DNA of 64,000 nt from positions 186,001-250,000 of the forward strand of contig NZ_JAAAPJ010000012.1 in assembly GCF_009909145.1 (NCBI RefSeq), written 5' to 3'. Of the stretch, positions 18,492 to 27,707 are shown in pieces. How positions within the stretch are numbered: position 1 is the first letter of the stretch; each line of letters opens with the position of its first letter. Source of the DNA: Corallococcus silvisoli. GTDB lineage: Bacteria; Myxococcota; Myxococcia; Myxococcales; Myxococcaceae. The position numbers and the translations under genes are program-made. Below the pieces are notes generated by a model. That model was not told the origin of the DNA, did no database searches, and saw nothing but the letters and a program-made list of their open reading frames with translations.

Positions 18492-20771
18492 ATGCGATGG
18501 AGCCAAGCCGTGCTCGTGATGGGGATGCTCGCGTGCGCGGGCCCGTCCACGCAGGTGCCGCGGTCCGAAGCAACACGCGCCGAGCCGGTCCCGACGGCGG
18601 CGATGCTCACGGTGCTGGCGAAGGACGCGGGCGGGCGGCCTCTGCCCGACATCGGCTTCCAGCTTCGCAGGGCCGTTGCGGAGCGCCCCGAGGGGCTGTG
18701 GGGCACGACGGACGCGCACGGGCGGAGCCAGCTCCGAGTGCCTTCGGGTTGGTATGTCCTCACCGCGCAGCCTTCGGGCTACCAGGCTTTCGTGGATCCG
18801 GACGTGCGGCATGGGAGTGAGCACCCGCAGACGGTGACGATGACGCTCCAGCCAGCGGTGGCGGTGGCGGGGCTCGTGGTGGATGGAGCCCGGAAGCCCA
18901 TCCCGGACGTATCGCTCTCGTGGATCCCGGCGGACGAAACGGCGCCTCGGCTGGACGTGGTGGGCAATCCGGACGGCCACTTCCTGTTCGAGGGCATGGG
19001 GCCCGGGCGGGGTGTGCTGCTCGTCCGACGCAGGGGCTACAGCGACGAGCGGCGCGTCTTCGACGCACCACCAGCCGACCTGACCCTGGTGCTGCGCGAG
19101 CAGGGCACGCTGCGGGTGCGTGGCTTGCTCCCGGATGGGTCCCTGAAGCGGGCGCCCGAACTGGAGCTCAAGGCACTCGATCCGGTGTCGAAGCAGGGGG
19201 CGTGGATCGATGCTTCCGACAAGGATGCCCGGGTGTACCGGGGCGTCGAGGCAGGACGCTACCGGGTGACGTTCGTGCATCCGGTGGGGGAGTTCTCCAA
19301 ATGGACCACCAACTCCGAGGTCACGGTGGAGGTGGGTCGGACCCGCGACCTGGACATCGGCTTCAAGGGGCTGCCGGAGCGCGCGCCCCTGCGGGGCCGG
19401 CTCGTTGGCGGCGATGGTCGCCCGCTGTCGGATGTCGGGATCGGCGCCATCTCGGGCGATGCGACGCAGGACGCTTTCGCGAGTGAGGCCTGGGGCAGGA
19501 CCGATGCGGACGGGCGTTTCGCGCTGGAGCACCTGCTGGAGGGGCCGCTGCGCGTGGAGGTCAACGCGGGCAACGCGAAGGTTGAGCTCGACGCGGGCGC
19601 GAAGGATGCGTCGCTGCGCTTCGACTTCAGACCCACGGTCGAGGGACGTGTCGTTGGGCCGGACGGGAAGCCGCTTCGCCGGTTCTCGGTGGACTGGCGA
19701 ACCTTCGAGAATCCGGAGGGACGCTACGAGATCGCCTTGGAGGGCACCTGGCCTCGGACGCTGCCCTTCAAGGCGGAGGGATTCGCGACCACGCACATCA
19801 CGGTGACGCCCAGCGCGGAGCGCACTTTGCTCCCGGATATCGTCATGGATGAGGGCCGCACGGTGCGCGGCCGAATCGTGCGAGAGGATGGAAAGACCGC
19901 CACGCCGTTGATCCCCGTGGCACTGATTGCTCTCTGGGACATGGAGGCCTTTCTTGCCGGATCCACGATCACCACCATGGCGGATGCCGATGGCCGGTTC
20001 GTGCTGGAGCATGTGCCCCGCGAGTCGATGATCCTCCATGCCAGCAACGACCTCAGTGGCACGGTGTCACGGCCATTGGGCGTGGAAGAGGACGCGGTGT
20101 CGTTGCGACTCGTGCCAGACACCACCGCCGTGGGCACGGTCGCGGACGAAACGGGACGTCCCCTGGAAGGGGTCCGCCTCAGGTCCTGGTGTAAAGGCAG
20201 TTTCGGTGGGAGTGACGAGTCCGATGCGGAAGGCCGCTTCTCCCTGAGCTCACCCGGAGGATGCGAGTGCGTCGTGAAGGTCACCCAGACTGAACGTCGC
20301 GCGGATTGGCCATTGCCACCGCGGAGGAGCTTCTGGCCGCTGCGATTCAAGGGGCGTCCCGGGGAGACGGTCCCGGTGCACTTGCGGCCGCGCACGGGGC
20401 CGGCTTCGGTGCATGTGTCGTTCCCTGAGGCAGGGGAATGGCGCCGGGTCGTCCTCGTCCAAGGCGACGTTCCAGTGCCGTCGACGGCGGAGGCGATGAA
20501 CAGGCTGGTCCTCGACGCCGTTGATCCGGAAGCAGAGTCCGCCGAGCGCAGGCCTGAGCGCCGAATGGACGACGATGACTCGATCATCTACAGCGGCATG
20601 CGCGACAACCACTTCAGCTCCTTGCCGCTGGGTCGCTACACCGTGTTCGTGGTCGAGGATCGGATGGGGCTGGCGGTGCGCCGCTACCCCCTGAACCTCA
20701 CCTCTCCCGGCGTTCATGCCTTCGAGGTGAAGCGCCCCTTCGACGAGGGCGCCGTGTACCTCAGCCCCTGA
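18492..20771 (+). CDS. Large lipoprotein with carboxypeptidase-regulatory-like beta-sandwich repeats
   Basis: This 759-residue protein has a short signal peptide with lipobox MLAC (Cys at about 16). The rest is a series of ~80-100 residue beta-sandwich units with recurring patterns of the type V(v)G-x-DG(R/K)PL-(x)V-(x)R...DA(E/D)GRF-(x)L-HV, seen at GKDAGGRPLPDIGF, GRLVGGDGRPLSDVGI, DADGRFALEHL, GRIVREDGKT, DADGRFVLEHVP and DETGRPLEGVRL. This is the pattern of carboxypeptidase regulatory-like (CarbopepD_reg/SdrD B-like) domains, which serve as surface spacers or carbohydrate-binding modules. No enzyme motif is seen. Similar giant lipoproteins are common in myxobacteria. It lies 45 bases after the PARG-like gene. 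Confidence 0.85.
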   Translation: MRWSQAVLVMGMLACAGPSTQVPRSEATRAEPVPTAAMLTVLAKDAGGRPLPDIGFQLRRAVAERPEGLWGTTDAHGRSQLRVPSGWYVLTAQPSGYQAFVDPDVRHGSEHPQTVTMTLQPAVAVAGLVVDGARKPIPDVSLSWIPADETAPRLDVVGNPDGHFLFEGMGPGRGVLLVRRRGYSDERRVFDAPPADLTLVLREQGTLRVRGLLPDGSLKRAPELELKALDPVSKQGAWIDASDKDARVYRGVEAGRYRVTFVHPVGEFSKWTTNSEVTVEVGRTRDLDIGFKGLPERAPLRGRLVGGDGRPLSDVGIGAISGDATQDAFASEAWGRTDADGRFALEHLLEGPLRVEVNAGNAKVELDAGAKDASLRFDFRPTVEGRVVGPDGKPLRRFSVDWRTFENPEGRYEIALEGTWPRTLPFKAEGFATTHITVTPSAERTLLPDIVMDEGRTVRGRIVREDGKTATPLIPVALIALWDMEAFLAGSTITTMADADGRFVLEHVPRESMILHASNDLSGTVSRPLGVEEDAVSLRLVPDTTAVGTVADETGRPLEGVRLRSWCKGSFGGSDESDAEGRFSLSSPGGCECVVKVTQTERRADWPLPPRRSFWPLRFKGRPGETVPVHLRPRTGPASVHVSFPEAGEWRRVVLVQGDVPVPSTAEAMNRLVLDAVDPEAESAERRPERRMDDDDSIIYSGMRDNHFSSLPLGRYTVFVVEDRMGLAVRRYPLNLTSPGVHAFEVKRPFDEGAVYLSP

Positions 20772-20800
20772 AGGGGCCGCGGTTCCGTCGCAGGGCCTGC

Positions 20801-22396
20801 CTACGTCGCGTCCGCGGGCAGCGTCACCACGAAGGCCGCGCCGCCACCGGGCGCGTCCTCCACCCAGACACGTCCGCCGTGCGCTTCCAGGATCTGCCGC
20901 ACGATGTAGAGCCCCAACCCCAGGCCCCCCGTGCGCGCGGAGCCCTGGACCTGGGCGAAGCGCTGGAAGATGCGCTCGCGCTCCACCTCGGGGACGCCTG
21001 GACCTCCGTCCCGCACCTCCAGCCTCAGTTGATCGTCCTGCTGGCGCAGCGACACCTGCACCGGCGAGCCCTGGCCGTAGCGCAGCGCATTGGCGATGAG
21101 GTTGCTCACCACCTGCTCCATCCGGAGCCGGTCGAACCGGCCCGGCGCCGGCGCTTCCAGCCGCGCGGCCAGCTCCACCCCGGACTGCTTCGCCTCGTCC
21201 GCGAAGCGCGCCACCAGGTCCTCCGCCACGGTCGCCAGGTCGCCTGGCGCCAGGTCGAAGTCCAGCTTGCCCGTGCGGATCCGGCTGACGTCCAGCAGGT
21301 TGTCGAGCAGCGCCCCCAACCGCTTGAGCTGCCGGTCCGCCGCGTCCAGCCGCGTCGTCGCCTTCGCGGTGCCCAGCGGATCGCTCGTGGGGTTCTGGAA
21401 CATGCGCCGCAGGAGATCCACCTGGAGCCGCAGCGACGTGAGCGGCGTGCGCAGCTCGTGGCTCGCCACCGACAGGAAGTCGTCGCGCGTCCGCACCGCC
21501 TCCTGCAACGCCTCCTCCGTCTCCTTCAGCGCGGTGATGTCCAGGATGGCCCCGCGCACCACCATCACCTTTCCGTTCGCGTCGCGGATGACGCGCGCAC
21601 GGCTGTTCAGCCAGTGCCACGTGTCGTCCGGCCAGTGCGTGCGGAACGTGGAGGCGTACGACAGCACGTCGTTGTGGAAGATGGACGTCACCTGCGCTTC
21701 CACCGCGGGCCGGTCGTCCGGATGCAGCGACGCCAGGAACCGCTCGTGCGTCCACTCCGCCAGGGGCTGCATGTAGCCGTAGAGCCGGTCATGCCCCTCC
21801 GAGCGGAACACCTGCCCGGTGACGAGGTTCGTCTCCCAGACGGCCATCTGCGCGGATTCGAGCGCCACCTGGAAGCGCTCGCCCAACTGGCGGAAGCGCT
21901 CGTCGGTGCGCGCGGCCTCGCTCTCCGCGCGCTGGCGGCGGGTGATGTCCGTGGCCAGCACCCAGGTCTCGCCGCCCACCGGCCGGACCGACACCTCCAG
22001 CCACACCCCCGAGGGCAGCTCCGACAGGAACCGCGACGGCTCGCGCGTGGTGAGCGCGTCCAGGAGCCGCTCATGCAGCGACGTGCCCGCCAGCATCGGC
22101 TGCGCTGCCCATGGCGTCATGCCCTCGCAGCGGCCGTATGGCAGGCCCAGGAGGGACGCGGCCCGGTGGTTGAGCTCATGGACGACTCCCTGCGCGTCCA
22201 GCGCCAGGAACGCCTCGGCCATCATCTCCCGCAGGACCTGCAAGCGGGTCTGCGCGGACATGCCGGCCTCGTCGGCCGGGAGCGGGGGCTGGGTCGCGTC
22301 CTTCTGCACACGCGCGGATGCCGCGTCCGGCGACGACGGCTCGTCCTTCGACGCGTGGCGAGCGGTTTCGAAAGGACCGCCGGGGAGGGGACTCAT
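20801..22396 (-). CDS. PAS-domain sensor histidine kinase
   Basis: From the ATG at 22396 the product has 531 residues; an ATG at 22261 is an alternative. There is no membrane helix, so it is cytoplasmic. Two PAS domains (about 50-160 and 185-290; the second contains VWETNLVTGQVFRSEGHDRLYGY, the PAS_3 type) lead to the phosphorylation site SVASHELRTPL (His ~313) and a HATPase domain with N box NLIANALRYG, G1 DGGPGVP and G2 GLGLGLYIV. It should autophosphorylate in response to an intracellular cue. No response regulator gene is adjacent, so it is an orphan kinase, common in myxobacteria. Confidence 0.92.
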   Translation of the reverse strand: MSPLPGGPFETARHASKDEPSSPDAASARVQKDATQPPLPADEAGMSAQTRLQVLREMMAEAFLALDAQGVVHELNHRAASLLGLPYGRCEGMTPWAAQPMLAGTSLHERLLDALTTREPSRFLSELPSGVWLEVSVRPVGGETWVLATDITRRQRAESEAARTDERFRQLGERFQVALESAQMAVWETNLVTGQVFRSEGHDRLYGYMQPLAEWTHERFLASLHPDDRPAVEAQVTSIFHNDVLSYASTFRTHWPDDTWHWLNSRARVIRDANGKVMVVRGAILDITALKETEEALQEAVRTRDDFLSVASHELRTPLTSLRLQVDLLRRMFQNPTSDPLGTAKATTRLDAADRQLKRLGALLDNLLDVSRIRTGKLDFDLAPGDLATVAEDLVARFADEAKQSGVELAARLEAPAPGRFDRLRMEQVVSNLIANALRYGQGSPVQVSLRQQDDQLRLEVRDGGPGVPEVERERIFQRFAQVQGSARTGGLGLGLYIVRQILEAHGGRVWVEDAPGGGAAFVVTLPADAT

Positions 22397-22464
22397 CGGG
22401 GATGCACGCTCCCGCACGCCCCCCGCGCCCGTCAAGCGAGCGCGCGGAGCGCACCGGCCGTGTG

Positions 22465-23730
22465 TCAGCCCAGTGGATCCATGAGGGGTTCGGGCATGAC
22501 CCACAGCTCCGTGGGCCGGGCATAGGCGGCGTCGAACGCGAAGAGGATGCCGTTCCAGCGATCCCAGAAGTCCGCCCAGCTGTACTCGCACGGCCGGGGG
22601 GTGAGCGGGTTGCCGTCTCGGTCCGGTTGCGAGTTGGCGTAGTCCGCGTACGTCCAACGCACCGTGCCGAAGTCCGTCATCAGGAGCGGCGTCAGCATCT
22701 GGAGCACGCCCGCGCGGGACACCTCGTCGGTGGGCGAGCCCGTGGGCGTGAAGACCGGCTGGGCCTGGTCGCGCTGTTCACGCCACGCGACGAAGTTCGT
22801 GCCCATGGCGATGAGCGCGTCGCGGCGCGCGGGCGTGGTCGCGAGGCGGGCCTCCTCGTAAACGGCGAAGGCCGCCACCAGCAGGCTCTTCCAGTGCATT
22901 CCGGGGAAGAGCAGGTCCATGCGGGTCGCGCGCGGCGTGTCCTCGGCGTGCGCGACGGCGAAGTCGTATGCCTGCCGGGCCTCCGCGGCGAAGGCATCCA
23001 CGAGGGTGAACTCAGTGAGCACTCGCTCGGGGGTGATGGGGCCCGAGGCGTCGCGGCGCCAGTCCAGGTACAGCCGCGCCGAACCGCCGATGTCGTTGAA
23101 GATGGCGAGGTTGCCCTCGTGCAGCGTGCGCTCCAGCGTGATGACGACGACCTCCGTCTTGTCGAGCGGAGAGCTTCCGGGCGCGCTCCAGTACAGCGCG
23201 CCCATGCGCGCCGCGGTGGTCAGCAGGGTGCGGGGATCCGCGAGCACCTCGATGTTGAGCGAGCTCGTCATCACGCTGAGCGCGGTGGCCGCGTCCACCG
23301 TCAGGCCCTGCGCGATGAGCTGGAGCGACAGCTCCTGGAGCCGCTGCCGAGGCACGCCGTCCAGCCCCAGCCGGTCCAGCGCGTTCGTCAGTGACAGCGA
23401 GGATTGCAGCCGTGCCGCCGCCAGGAAATGCCGCGCGAGCGCCGTGCCATACATGCCCTTTCCACCGGCCTGCGAGGCATGCGGCGCGAAGGTGAACCAG
23501 TTGGGACGCGCGCTGCTGCTGCCACCGGGGAGCAGGGAGGGATCGATGATGCCGCCCAGCTCATACGCGATGTCGATGTAGCCCAACGTGATGGTGCGGT
23601 TGTCCTCCAGCGGCGTCGGCGCGGGCTGCGCCCAGGCGGCGCGGGTGGACAGGAACAGCAGCGCGCCGAGCAACACAGGGAGGCGCGTGAAGGAGGCGGG
23701 ATGGGCGTCGGTGCGAGGAAGAATCGCCAC
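22465..23730 (-). CDS. Exported protein of unknown function
   Basis: This 421-residue protein has an N-terminal signal peptide (hydrophobic core LPVLLGALLFLSTRAAWA, cut before QPAP). I do not recognise the family. The mature part is mostly helical with Trp/Tyr-rich segments such as FPGMHWKSLLVAAFAVYEEARL and FVAWREQRD, and it ends in a Trp-rich stretch (YSWADFWDRWNGILFAF). No Cys-rich or metal motif stands out. It lies 68 bases upstream of the histidine kinase start on the same strand, so the two may share a transcript. Confidence 0.75.
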   Translation of the reverse strand: MAILPRTDAHPASFTRLPVLLGALLFLSTRAAWAQPAPTPLEDNRTITLGYIDIAYELGGIIDPSLLPGGSSSARPNWFTFAPHASQAGGKGMYGTALARHFLAAARLQSSLSLTNALDRLGLDGVPRQRLQELSLQLIAQGLTVDAATALSVMTSSLNIEVLADPRTLLTTAARMGALYWSAPGSSPLDKTEVVVITLERTLHEGNLAIFNDIGGSARLYLDWRRDASGPITPERVLTEFTLVDAFAAEARQAYDFAVAHAEDTPRATRMDLLFPGMHWKSLLVAAFAVYEEARLATTPARRDALIAMGTNFVAWREQRDQAQPVFTPTGSPTDEVSRAGVLQMLTPLLMTDFGTVRWTYADYANSQPDRDGNPLTPRPCEYSWADFWDRWNGILFAFDAAYARPTELWVMPEPLMDPLG

Positions 23731-23872
23731 GGAGAGAGTCCAGGGTGTGGGGGATGACCGACCAAGCTAGGCACTCGGGCGGACGCTCAAAACCCCAGGC
23801 TTCGAGACCGCGACCGTGCAGCGTTGAGTGGTCGACCCTCCGGGCAGAGGCGTGCGGCGTTGACGCGCGCGG

Positions 23873-26287
23873 TCAGCGCCCGTCAGCGGCGGGTGCCCCG
23901 GACTTTCGGGGTGAACGGCGGCGCCAGCCCTCGGCCATTACCAGCCCGAGCCACGTCGCCGCGCAGAGCCAGAGGCCCGGCTGCACGCCCGGCGCGCGGT
24001 AGCGCAGTTCGACCCGGTGGGAGCCCTGGGGCGCGGGCACGGCGCGCACCGCCACGTTCGCGGGGAGCAGCAGCGTGGGGGCGCCATCGAGCCATGCCGT
24101 CCAACCGGCTTGCCACGCGTCGTTGATGACAAGCACCGAGTCCTCGGGCGTGTCGACATCGACGACGAGGTGTTCGGGGTCATCCCGTTCGACCCGGAGG
24201 CGGCCATTCAGTGGCCCGGTCCCGGAGGAGGGCAGGCGCATGTCGCCGCATTCCACCGCGGCCTCGGGGCTGGCGCGGAAGGACGCATCGCGCAGCAGTC
24301 CGAGCGCGGCCTCCGCGTCCGCGACGCACCGGGGCCTCGCCAGCGACAGGCGTGGCCGGGCCTCCGGGTGCTCCACCAGCAGCAGTTCGAAGACGGTGTC
24401 GCGCGCCACGACTGGTCCGGGTTTGTGTTTCAGGGCGTCGTAGTCCGCTGGCGTGTAGGCGCTGAAGCGAACGCCGTAGAAAGGCAGCAGCTCGGTGAAG
24501 AGGCGGGGGTCCGTGTCCTGGAGGCGCAGCAGGCGCGGGCTCGCCGCGGGCAGGTAGGCCTCCGCGGTGCCGATGCCCCACAACGCGGGGCTGTCCGGCA
24601 CCAGCGTGGCGCGCGACATCAGCGCGACGCTGTCCTGGTATTCGAAGCCTTCGAAGCGCGGCAGGCGGTAGCGCTGGATGCGCGATGCCACGCGGGGCAC
24701 GGGGTCTCCATTCCGGTCCGCCCACGCCCGCACGGTCTCGATGAAGGTCGGCGGGCTGTCCAGCAGCTCCTCGGAGCCGAGGAGGATGAGCGGTTCATTC
24801 GCGGTGAAGGACGTGCCCACCTGGAGCGCGAGCAGCACGGCCATGCGAGGCCATGAGTCCGCGAGCCCTGGCAGGGCGCACGCGCAAGCCAGCGCGATGC
24901 CCGCCGCGATGAAGCCCGCGGTGCTGAACGCCTGGGAGAGCGCGGCCAGCGTCTCCGCCGGAACCTGGGGCCAGCGCTCGAGCACGAACAGGTGGGACCA
25001 CGCGCCCGCCGTGCGCTCCACCAGGGCCACGAGGGCGAGGACCCCGGCGAGGGCCCCGGCCGCGCGAGCGGTCCAACGCTGGCGCTCCGGAGCCTCCACC
25101 ACGGCCTTCCATCCGAAGCCCGCGAGCAGCGCCAGCCCCAGCGTCAGGTGCACGACGAGCTTCTCCGGATAGCGGAACGGCCGCCACAGCGGCAGCACGC
25201 GGTAGAGCAGCGCGTAGACGGGAAGCGCGGATCCGAGCGCCAGCGTGAGCACCGCGCTCCACGCCGCGCCGAACGGGGCCCACCGGCGGAAGGGGATGAA
25301 GCGAAGGCCCGCCACCGCGAGCACCATCACGGGGACGCCGATGAACAGCGACTCCGACCACAGCGTGGAGAACCCGCCCGTTCGCAGCAGCGACTTGACG
25401 AGCTCCTCCGGCGCCGCGCGCTCCACGGTGGGGTTCGCGAGGAATGGCCCCAGCAGGAACTCCGCGAGGCGCCAGGGCTCCACCGACCAGCGCTGCGCGT
25501 CCTCGACGGAGCTCGCGCCGGGAGCGCCCCGCGCGAACACCGCCACGCCTGCGAACAGCTGGGGCGCGGACATGCCAATACCCAGCGCCACGAGTCCCAG
25601 CGCCCGCCGCAGGAGGACCGCCCGGGCCCCGGTCTCCGTCAGCGCGAGCAGCAGCACGAACGCGTTCGCGAAGGCATAGGCCCAGGTGTCACCGGCCAGC
25701 AGCACGCCCGCGAGCCCGAGCGCGGCGATGGCCCCGCGAGCGGGTGTGGCCTCCCGAAGGAAGCGCACGGCGGCCCAGAGCGCGAAGGGCAGGGTGGCCC
25801 CCGCCATCAGGTACGCGAGGCTGCTGGTGAGCGACACGAGGTAGCCGCTGTACGCGAACGCCACTCCCGCGAAGAACGCGCCCGCCCGGGGCACCGCGTA
25901 CAGGCGCAGCAGCGCGTACGTGCCCAGCAGCGCCAGCGGTGGGCACAGCAGCACGGAGAGCTTCATCGCCATGCCGGTGGACAGCACCAGCCCCGCCCAC
26001 TGGGAGGGATGGAACGCTGCGGAGAGCATCATCCCCGGGAACGACTGCCCCAGTCCGTCGAAGGGATACCAGCTCGGAAAGCCGCCCGCCGCCACGCGCT
26101 CCGCCCAGTAGCGGCGCAGGGGCGCGTAGACGAGCAGCATGTCGCGTCCGGTGAAGACCTGCGCGCTGAACACCGCCCGGTAGAAGAACAGGCACGTCAG
26201 CCCGAGCGCCCCGCCCACCACGGCCCAGGCCGCGCGCGGACCCGGGACTCGTGGTTCAGCGCGCGCCAGCGGTGCGGGGGGCTCCAT
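23873..26287 (-). CDS. YfhO-like polytopic membrane protein
   Basis: This 804-residue protein has about a dozen hydrophobic helices across residues ~20-500. An early loop carries GRDMLLVYAPLRRYW and GFPSWYPFDGLGQSFPG, the first-loop pattern of the YfhO (DUF6541/GT-C like) family. The last ~250 residues are a soluble domain with VINDAWQAGWTAWLDG, a hallmark of the YfhO C-terminus (NDSYYPGWKAYVDG in other members). These proteins are thought to transfer sugars from lipid carriers to outside targets such as teichoic acids or glycoconjugates. The target here is unknown. It ends 48 bases from the acetyltransferase stop. Confidence 0.88.
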   Translation of the reverse strand: MEPPAPLARAEPRVPGPRAAWAVVGGALGLTCLFFYRAVFSAQVFTGRDMLLVYAPLRRYWAERVAAGGFPSWYPFDGLGQSFPGMMLSAAFHPSQWAGLVLSTGMAMKLSVLLCPPLALLGTYALLRLYAVPRAGAFFAGVAFAYSGYLVSLTSSLAYLMAGATLPFALWAAVRFLREATPARGAIAALGLAGVLLAGDTWAYAFANAFVLLLALTETGARAVLLRRALGLVALGIGMSAPQLFAGVAVFARGAPGASSVEDAQRWSVEPWRLAEFLLGPFLANPTVERAAPEELVKSLLRTGGFSTLWSESLFIGVPVMVLAVAGLRFIPFRRWAPFGAAWSAVLTLALGSALPVYALLYRVLPLWRPFRYPEKLVVHLTLGLALLAGFGWKAVVEAPERQRWTARAAGALAGVLALVALVERTAGAWSHLFVLERWPQVPAETLAALSQAFSTAGFIAAGIALACACALPGLADSWPRMAVLLALQVGTSFTANEPLILLGSEELLDSPPTFIETVRAWADRNGDPVPRVASRIQRYRLPRFEGFEYQDSVALMSRATLVPDSPALWGIGTAEAYLPAASPRLLRLQDTDPRLFTELLPFYGVRFSAYTPADYDALKHKPGPVVARDTVFELLLVEHPEARPRLSLARPRCVADAEAALGLLRDASFRASPEAAVECGDMRLPSSGTGPLNGRLRVERDDPEHLVVDVDTPEDSVLVINDAWQAGWTAWLDGAPTLLLPANVAVRAVPAPQGSHRVELRYRAPGVQPGLWLCAATWLGLVMAEGWRRRSPRKSGAPAADGR

Positions 26288-26335
26288 CGGGGCGCGGATT
26301 GTTCCCCGTCGGGGGGCTCCCGTCCACCCGCGCGG

Positions 26336-27139
26336 TCACGCGCCCTTCGCGGGGGCGAAGTACGAGCAGAACGTCGTGACGTCCCGGTAGCCCATGCGGC
26401 GGTAGACGGGCGCGCCGGCGGCCGTGGCATGCAGCACCGTGCGCTCCAGCCCCCACGCCGCCTTCGCCTGCTCCAGCGCGTGGCGCAAGACGGTCTCCGC
26501 GGCGCCCTGGCGGCGGTGCTCGGCCAGGGTCGCCACGAGCGCGATGTAGACGACGCCCTCCACGCGCAGCGCCGCGGTGGTCGTCGTGGGGGCGCCCTCG
26601 TGGCAGCCCACGAAGGCGCGGCACTCGGGGCCGAAGATGCCCGGCGCGGCCAGCGCCTCGCGCCCGAGCACTTGCGGCATGTCGTAGCTGGCGGCGTTCA
26701 CGTCCGCGATCGCGTTGTGGCCCCACGCATCCCGCACCGGCCGCAGGTCGAGCGGCGGCAGCGGGCGCACCGGTTCGAGCAGCCGGTCCGCCACCATGCC
26801 CGTCGTGACCATGCCGGGCTTGAGTCCCCGCGCCGCAAGCACCGCGTCCGCCCGCTCCCGCAACGACGGCGCCAGCCAGTCCTGCGTGAGCGTGAAGGCC
26901 CATCCATGGGGCCCTCGCGCGAAGTAGCGCGCGGCCGAGTCCACCGCGCGCTCCAGCTCCGCCTCCGTCTCCACCGGCTTCGGGAGGAACGCCATGTTCA
27001 TCAGCGACCACGCCACGTGGCCCGCCGTGATGAACACCTCCGGCCGCTCCACCACCTCGCCACCGGGCAGCCCCAGCGCGAACAGCCGCCACGCTCCACG
27101 GAACTGCGCATACGATTCGTCGATTTCGGCTCGGGACAT
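26336..27139 (-). CDS. GNAT-family N-acetyltransferase
   Basis: The ATG at 27139 behind GGAGGCAAGCCC gives 267 residues. The C-terminal half has the GNAT core: VEGVVYIALVATLAEHRRQGAAETVLRHAL, with the acetyl-CoA loop Q/RxxGxG/A, then LHATAAGAPVYRRMGYRDV, the motif B helix with the usual YxxxGF-like turn. The N-terminal half is a second, weaker GNAT-like lobe, so it is probably a tandem GNAT. The substrate is unknown. It is transcribed divergently from the small Cys-rich gene, with 127 bp between the start codons. Confidence 0.88.
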   Translation of the reverse strand: MSRAEIDESYAQFRGAWRLFALGLPGGEVVERPEVFITAGHVAWSLMNMAFLPKPVETEAELERAVDSAARYFARGPHGWAFTLTQDWLAPSLRERADAVLAARGLKPGMVTTGMVADRLLEPVRPLPPLDLRPVRDAWGHNAIADVNAASYDMPQVLGREALAAPGIFGPECRAFVGCHEGAPTTTTAALRVEGVVYIALVATLAEHRRQGAAETVLRHALEQAKAAWGLERTVLHATAAGAPVYRRMGYRDVTTFCSYFAPAKGA

Positions 27140-27266
27140 GGGCTTGCCTCCACGGGTGGGCAAAGAAGTTGGATTCTCCGCATTCTCCGAGGTCCGCGTC
27201 TACGTGCGCGAGGGCAGGGGCCCTGCTAAAGCGAGCGCGGACGCCGGGCGCGAGGAGCCGGAAGTG

Positions 27267-27686
27267 ATGAATCCCCCCGAAGGACAGCCCTGGCAGACGA
27301 CATGTCGGGTGTGTGGCAGGCAGACCTGTCCGCGGCCAGAGGCGGTGGCCTCGTGGATGCGGACGATGTTGGATCGCGTGCATGGCGCGCAGATGCGCGG
27401 CGCGGGCCGGCGGGGGCTGCGCGAGGCCCTGGCCATGGAGGGCGTGCTCATCACCACGCACCTGGAGGTCTGGTCGCGCGCGCTGGAGGGCGTGTGCCCG
27501 GATTGCATCGCGCAGGTGGCTCCCGAAGCGGATGCGCGCCTGCAGGACCCGGAGGCGATGCATGAAGCGTCGCTCGAGCGCTGGCGCACGTCCGCGCCGG
27601 AGCTGGTCAGCGACGCGGTGGAGTCCGCGGTGGACGACGTGCTCGAAGCCGCGCGGGAAGCCGCCACCCGCAAGCCGACGACCTGA
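27267..27686 (+). CDS. Small protein with CxxC pairs (possible zinc ribbon)
   Basis: This 139-residue protein starts at ATG 27267; a GTG lies directly before it. It has CRVCGRQTC near the N-terminus (about residues 11-19) and CPDC in the middle (about residue 76), separated by a basic helix. Two CxxC pairs could hold one zinc ion. The rest is helical and acidic at the C-terminus. I do not recognise the family; a DNA- or RNA-binding role is possible. It ends 21 bases before the convergent ferritin-like gene stop. Confidence 0.7.
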   Translation: MNPPEGQPWQTTCRVCGRQTCPRPEAVASWMRTMLDRVHGAQMRGAGRRGLREALAMEGVLITTHLEVWSRALEGVCPDCIAQVAPEADARLQDPEAMHEASLERWRTSAPELVSDAVESAVDDVLEAAREAATRKPTT

Positions 27687-27707
27687 GCACGCGTCCTCCG
27701 GTGGGAC

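Noticed and set aside
24992..27229. 745-codon open frame on the plus strand over the YfhO-like and GNAT genes
   Set aside because: No domain; it spans two genes on the other strand and shows shadow-frame composition.
27267..27686. Upstream extension of the small Cys-rich protein to 26994
   Set aside because: The extra residues overlap the start of the GNAT gene on the other strand and lack sense; the ATG at 27267 fits better.
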